The notes under the pieces were generated by a model. It was not told the origin of the DNA and made no database searches. It saw only the letters and a list, made by a program, of their open reading frames with translations. 64,000 nucleotides of DNA, taken from Rusavskia elegans (lineage: Eukaryota > Ascomycota > Lecanoromycetes > Teloschistales > Teloschistaceae). The stretch is taken from assembly GCA_011316305.1 (NCBI GenBank), contig SAUG01000163.1:1-64000 (forward strand). Direction: 5' to 3'. The first letter of the stretch is position 1, and each line of letters opens with the position of its first letter. Shown here one piece after another: positions 59,902 through 64,000 of this stretch. The translations under genes and the position numbers were made by a program.

Positions 59902-62372
59902 ATGGCTTTCCAACAAGATGCTCAGGCTACCGGCACCGCGCAGGATGGCCACAACCTCAGGAGGAGGAATGTTCCAGATCACGGCAGCAGCAATGGCAGC
60001 CTTACGCAAGCCTCTCCAGAGGTGGACAACAAGAAATTCCAGAAGGTAGATGAGAAGATGCAGAACTAGTATCTCTAGACTGATTCTGTTCTAGCCCAAG
60101 ACTTCTATATTAAAAACACTCGATGAATGGGAATTCCTGATTGCGCCCCTCATCTTTACGCTCGTCTCCTTTTTCACGAGGATGTATAAGATTGGACTTT
60201 CCAATATCGTGACTTGGGACGAAGCTCAGTGCGTACTTTTCGATACCTACGCAGACACCCCTTTCTTCTACCATCGAAGCTGACCAGCCGTCGAACGATT
60301 AGCTTTGGAAAGTTCGGCTCTCACTATCTCAAACGAGAATTCTACTTCGATGTCCATCCACCGCTGGGGAAGATGCTCGTCGGCCTGTCAGGCTACATGG
60401 CTGGGTACAATGGCTCATTCGAATTCAAATCAGGCGAGACATATCCCGAGGAACTTAATTACACCTTCATGCGACTCTTCAACTCGACTTTTGGTGCTCT
60501 CTGCGTACCCGTTGCCTACTACACTGCCCGAGAATTGAATTTCAGGAGGTCGACGGTATGGCTCGTGACGCTTATGGTCCTTTGCGAGAACTCCTACGCT
60601 ACAATCTCAAGATTCATCCTACTAGACTCGATGTTGTTGTTCTTCACCTTCACAACGGTCCTGTGCTGGGCAAGGTTCCACAGGCTCCAAAACCAGAGCT
60701 TCTCGTTCGAATGGTTCTTCTGGCTTCTTCTTAGCGGCATTAGCATCGGATGTGTCACCAGTGTCAAGTGGGTTGGGTTGTTTTGTACCGCACTTGTTGG
60801 TCTGTATACGGCTGAAGATTTGTGGAACAAGTTTGGAGACTTGAAGATGCCCCAGGTTGGTGCCGAGGCTTTCTGCTATTGTTCGCCTGGCTGATGAATG
60901 CAAGACCACTCTGGCTTCACATCTGGTCGCTCGCGTCGTTGGGCTCATCTTCGTCCCGCTACTGGTCTACATGTTTTCGTTCTGGGTCCATTTTCTGGTC
61001 CTTGAGAATAGTGGTCCCGGAGATGCGCAAATGAGCTCCCTTTTCCAGGCAAATTTGAAGGGCACAGAGGTCGGTAAGGACAGCCCGCTGGAAGTCGCCT
61101 TCGGCTCAAGAGCTACGATCAAAAACATGGGATATGGAGGAGGGTTGTTACACTCCCATGTTCAGACATATCCCGAAGGTTCCCAGCAACAGCAAGTCAC
61201 CTGCTATCATCATAAAGATGCGAACAACGATTGGTTTTTCTACCCGAACCGGAATGAGCCTCTTTACAACCCGGAAGCCCCGCTTGTCTTCCCAGGAGAC
61301 AAGAGCGTCATCCGCCTGATCCATTCCCAGACCGGCCGTAACCTCCATTCTCATACCGTCTCGGCTCCTGTAAGCAAAGGCGACTACGAGGTCTCGTCGT
61401 ACGGTAACACCACCATTGGCGACGAGAAAGACCATTGGACCGTCGAGGTTGTCAGCGATGCTGCTTCAAGGGATCGTTCCAAGATCAGAACATTGACCAC
61501 AGCTTTCCGACTCAGGCATACCTCTCTAGGATGCTATCTCCGTGCTGGCACTGTCAATCTTCCTCAGTGGGGCTTCAAACAAATCGAGGTGACTTGTGTC
61601 AAGCAGAATAATCCAGGAGATGTCTATACTCATTGGAACGTCGAGGCTCACTGGAACGAGCGATGTGAGTTGACATAATCCTCACAATAACCGCCAGTTC
61701 AGTCGCTGACCTCGTGTAGTACCGGCCGGTGACCCTGGCAGCTACAAGTCTCCATTCCTCCGAGACTTCATTCACCTCAACGTCGCTATGATGACCTCTA
61801 ACAACGCCCTCGTCCCCGACCCAGACAAGCAAGATGACCTGGCCTCTCACTTCTGGCAATGGCCCATCCTGCACGTCGGTCTCCGCATGTGCGGCTGGGA
61901 CGACCACATCGTCAAATACTTCCTCCTTGGCAACCCGGCCGTCTATTGGGGTTCCACCCTCTCCCTGTTCGTATTCGGAGGACTGGTCGCCTGGTATCTG
62001 ATCCGCTGGCAACGCGGCTATGACGAACTTAAGCGCAGTGAAATCGATTACATCCATTATGGAGGCTTGTACCCCGTGGCCGGCTGGTTCTTGCATTATC
62101 TCCCCTTCGTGGCCATGGCGAGAGTCACATACGTGCATCACTATTACCCGGCACTGTACTTTGCGATTTTGACCTCAGGCTTTGTGCTCGATTGGGTGAC
62201 GAGGCCGTTGGCGAGAAAGAATCGCCGACTGGAGTGGGCTGTTTATGGGATTCTGTATGCCGTGGTGATTGGGATGTTTGTGCTTTTCAGAGCTATTGTC
62301 TTTGGCATGCAGGGAAAGCATCAGCAGTGGAGACACCTTAAGTGGTTTGATAAGTGGAGGATTACTGATTGA
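59902..62372 (+). CDS. Protein O-mannosyltransferase, Pmt2 type
   Basis: ER membrane enzyme that transfers mannose from dolichol-phosphate-mannose to Ser/Thr of secreted proteins. Five exons (59902-60045, 60095-60228, 60303-60855, 60905-61664, 61720-62372) close to 747 residues, typical for the family. Landmarks: [19 protein letters not shown] (TM1), the catalytic-loop [20 protein letters not shown] with the Asp-Glu pair, [48 protein letters not shown], then the lumenal MIR domains from [18 protein letters not shown] through [21 protein letters not shown] to NPRL-like NERLPAGD. C-terminal membrane helices end in FDKWRITD. Blocks are most like Pmt2, which pairs with Pmt1-type partners. It stands divergent from the CorA-like gene. 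Confidence 0.95.
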
Positions 62373-62847
62373 TGTTGGGGTTATGTGACCGAGAAAAGGG
62401 GGGGAAAGCACCTTGAGAAGCTGGATCGACAGTAGAGTGAGCGGGCTGCTTCAAGACGAGCTTGTGGGGATGGTGTGAGGTATGAGGGAAAGGGGAGTTT
62501 GTACTCTGTAATAACATCATGAACCCTAATTCTTCGGTTCAGAGCGAACGAATGCCGACAGCATCGGTGCACTTGTTCCTTGTGTTTGATACAACATACT
62601 TCATTTTCCTGGCATCAGAGGTTTATCATCTTAGCTACAGCGTGGAAATGACTTGTACGCATAGTGTACCACAATGTGTTGAAAAACTGATTTGCATGAT
62701 ATCCTAATCCTAGATCCAAAGCAAATATACCGAATCCGTCCTACCCTGATCCACTGCCCAGCTAACGCACTCGCCAAATGAGAGATTCATGCAAAAGCCG
62801 CAAGCATGCCGAACACGAGATGAATTTAGCTTTCCTTTCTCGGAAAA
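62373..62847. other. Intergenic between convergent genes
   Basis: Downstream regions of the O-mannosyltransferase and of the minus-strand transporter. Nothing else seen. Confidence 0.5.
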
Positions 62848-64000
62848 CTACCTTCCCATCAACCTCCCTCCTTCCTCTTCATACCCCACAGCTGGCCCTC
62901 CCGTATCTCCAAACAAGCCCTCCGCCTCCCTACAGTACCTCACCTCCCCTCTCACCCTTTCGCTGCCCCAACAGACGACCACCGCGTCCACAATACCCGT
63001 CAGCACCCCATCGATCGCGCCCATGACGCCCCATCCAATCGCTGCTGCGATCAAGCCGACGATATAGGCGTACAGAGAGCCTTTGACCGTTTTGTCGCCC
63101 GCGGTGATGTTGAGTTGCTTGGCTGTGGACACCCAGCCCGCAAACCCCAAAGCTAGGGAGGTGATCATGCGAGTCGCGCGAAGCAGGAGTAGTGAGAGCG
63201 TGTACGGTAGGAGGTCCTGCTTGGCGTTGATACCGCTGTGGTGGCGTACCGGACGATAAGGCGCGTCGGTTGCTGATATTGGAGGGAGAACTGAGAGCCG
63301 GGATATTGCTCTCGCGGAGACAGAGAGCGGTTGGCTATGGATGGCGCTGTAGGTGAGTGTTAAAGGGCTGGTGTATGTGGATATCGTGCTCGGGATGAGT
63401 GTATAGCTGCACAATCCCACCAGTACGAACACGCGCCGAGGCAAGATGAGGAAAGGGAGGCGGACGAGGAGGGAGAGCAGCGTAGAGAGACAGATGGTGC
63501 CGAAGAGGTTGGTTGTTGCGTGGTTGATGGCTGCGGCGAGAATTTGACGTGACGTTGGCGCTGGGACAGCAAGGCGGTGGAAATACCACTGGCTGACTGT
63601 TGCGGCAGTAGTGGCGCGTTGGATCCCGGCGCCGATAGCTAGGGTCCAGAGGTAGACAAGGATGAAGAAGGCGCCGAGCCACCAGGTGGAGCCGTCGATG
63701 ATGAAGAAATTCTTAGCACTCGAAAGGTGACCACCGAGGAAGACGCGGGTGAACATTGCCATCCAAACCCAAGTCCAGGTGATGACGCCCACCAAGGTTG
63801 CGAAGCCAAGGATCAAGAGGCCTGGGTTCGCGGCGAGGACGCGGCAGGAGAATTCGAGGATGGAGATGGCTTTGCCGAAGGAATGGCGGCCTTTGTATAT
63901 GGTGAATGTCCAAAGGATGGAGAGAACGAATGGGATGAAAGAGAGCCAGCGCATGGCTTTATCTTGGACGTTGTTCCTGCGGGCCTGCCCGTTGAAGCTG
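62848..64000 (-). CDS. Choline-transporter-like protein (CTL/Pns1 family), 5' end outside window
   Basis: Multi-spanning plasma-membrane protein of the CTL family (yeast Pns1). The minus-strand frame is open from the window edge (…RRNNVQDKAMRWLSF) to the stop at 62848, so an internal Met at 63954 is not the true start. Landmarks: LSILWTFTIYKG, LILGFATLVGVITWTWVWMA, WWLGAFFILVYLWTLAIGAG, VSQWYFHR, NHATTNLFGTICLSTLLSLL, the Arg-rich ILPRRVFVLVGL, and the C-terminal block VVVCWGSERV..EVRYCREAEGLFG, which matches the family end (CW..D...G..RYC...L). No intron is visible in this part. Substrate uncertain; several Pns1 proteins have no proven choline transport. Confidence 0.85.
   Translation of the reverse strand, partial: SFNGQARRNNVQDKAMRWLSFIPFVLSILWTFTIYKGRHSFGKAISILEFSCRVLAANPGLLILGFATLVGVITWTWVWMAMFTRVFLGGHLSSAKNFFIIDGSTWWLGAFFILVYLWTLAIGAGIQRATTAATVSQWYFHRLAVPAPTSRQILAAAINHATTNLFGTICLSTLLSLLVRLPFLILPRRVFVLVGLCSYTLIPSTISTYTSPLTLTYSAIHSQPLSVSARAISRLSVLPPISATDAPYRPVRHHSGINAKQDLLPYTLSLLLLRATRMITSLALGFAGWVSTAKQLNITAGDKTVKGSLYAYIVGLIAAAIGWGVMGAIDGVLTGIVDAVVVCWGSERVRGEVRYCREAEGLFGDTGGPAVGYEEEGGRLMGR

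Overview
The window is chromosomal DNA of a filamentous ascomycete (Pezizomycotina). The genes carry many short introns of about 45-90 bases with GTRNGN donors and CTRAY branch sites. Fungal-only families are present (Abp2, Chs7-like export chaperone, fungal CorA-like and CTL/Pns1 transporters). Two AT-rich islands (1-1861 and about 42870-49262) look like products of repeat-induced point mutation (RIP): TpA-rich, CpA/TpG-poor, with transposon coding remnants full of stops. Species and class cannot be fixed from what I can see.

Layout. 1-1861: RIP island with the 5' end of a Gypsy-type LTR element (LTR 618-1027, gag remnant to its left) and a 656-bp TIR element. 2215-20901: aldo/keto reductase (+), surface-type membrane protein (+), large AT-hook/Zn2Cys6/WD40 protein (+), MARVEL protein (-), O-acetylhomoserine sulfhydrylase (+), peroxisomal-type long-chain acyl-CoA synthetase (+), TFIIH subunit Ssl1/p44 (+). 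20902-25881: 5 kb without a recognisable gene, holding an AT microsatellite, a pyrimidine tract, an 8-bp minisatellite and a 2-kb degenerate array of about 134-bp units with a two-part core. 25882-41531: compact housekeeping block: Abp2 (-), secreted lipase (-), NatC subunit Mak10 in 11 exons (-), QCR2 (-) divergent from RPC82 (+), peroxisomal adenine nucleotide carrier (-), Chs7-like chaperone (-). 42870-49262: second RIP island with a complete but gag-less 3970-bp LTR element flanked by a 5-bp target duplication. 49263-64000: sugar transporter (+), a secreted-protein gene interrupted by a stop (+), a CorA-like metal transporter (-) between two copies of a dispersed repeat, a Pmt2-type O-mannosyltransferase (+), and the 3' part of a choline-transporter-like gene (-).

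How genes may work together. The acyl-CoA synthetase ends in ARL, a PTS1-like tripeptide, and the window also has a peroxisomal ATP carrier; together they fit ATP-dependent fatty-acid activation inside peroxisomes. Ssl1 (TFIIH), RPC82 (RNA polymerase III) and the zinc-cluster/WD40 protein are nuclear. Pmt2, Chs7-like and MARVEL proteins belong to secretion and the cell surface. No biosynthetic cluster, CRISPR, tRNA or rRNA gene was recognised. Exon structures were built by hand from reading frame and splice signals; most close in frame, but two starts or junctions (aldo/keto reductase, sugar transporter) stay open.
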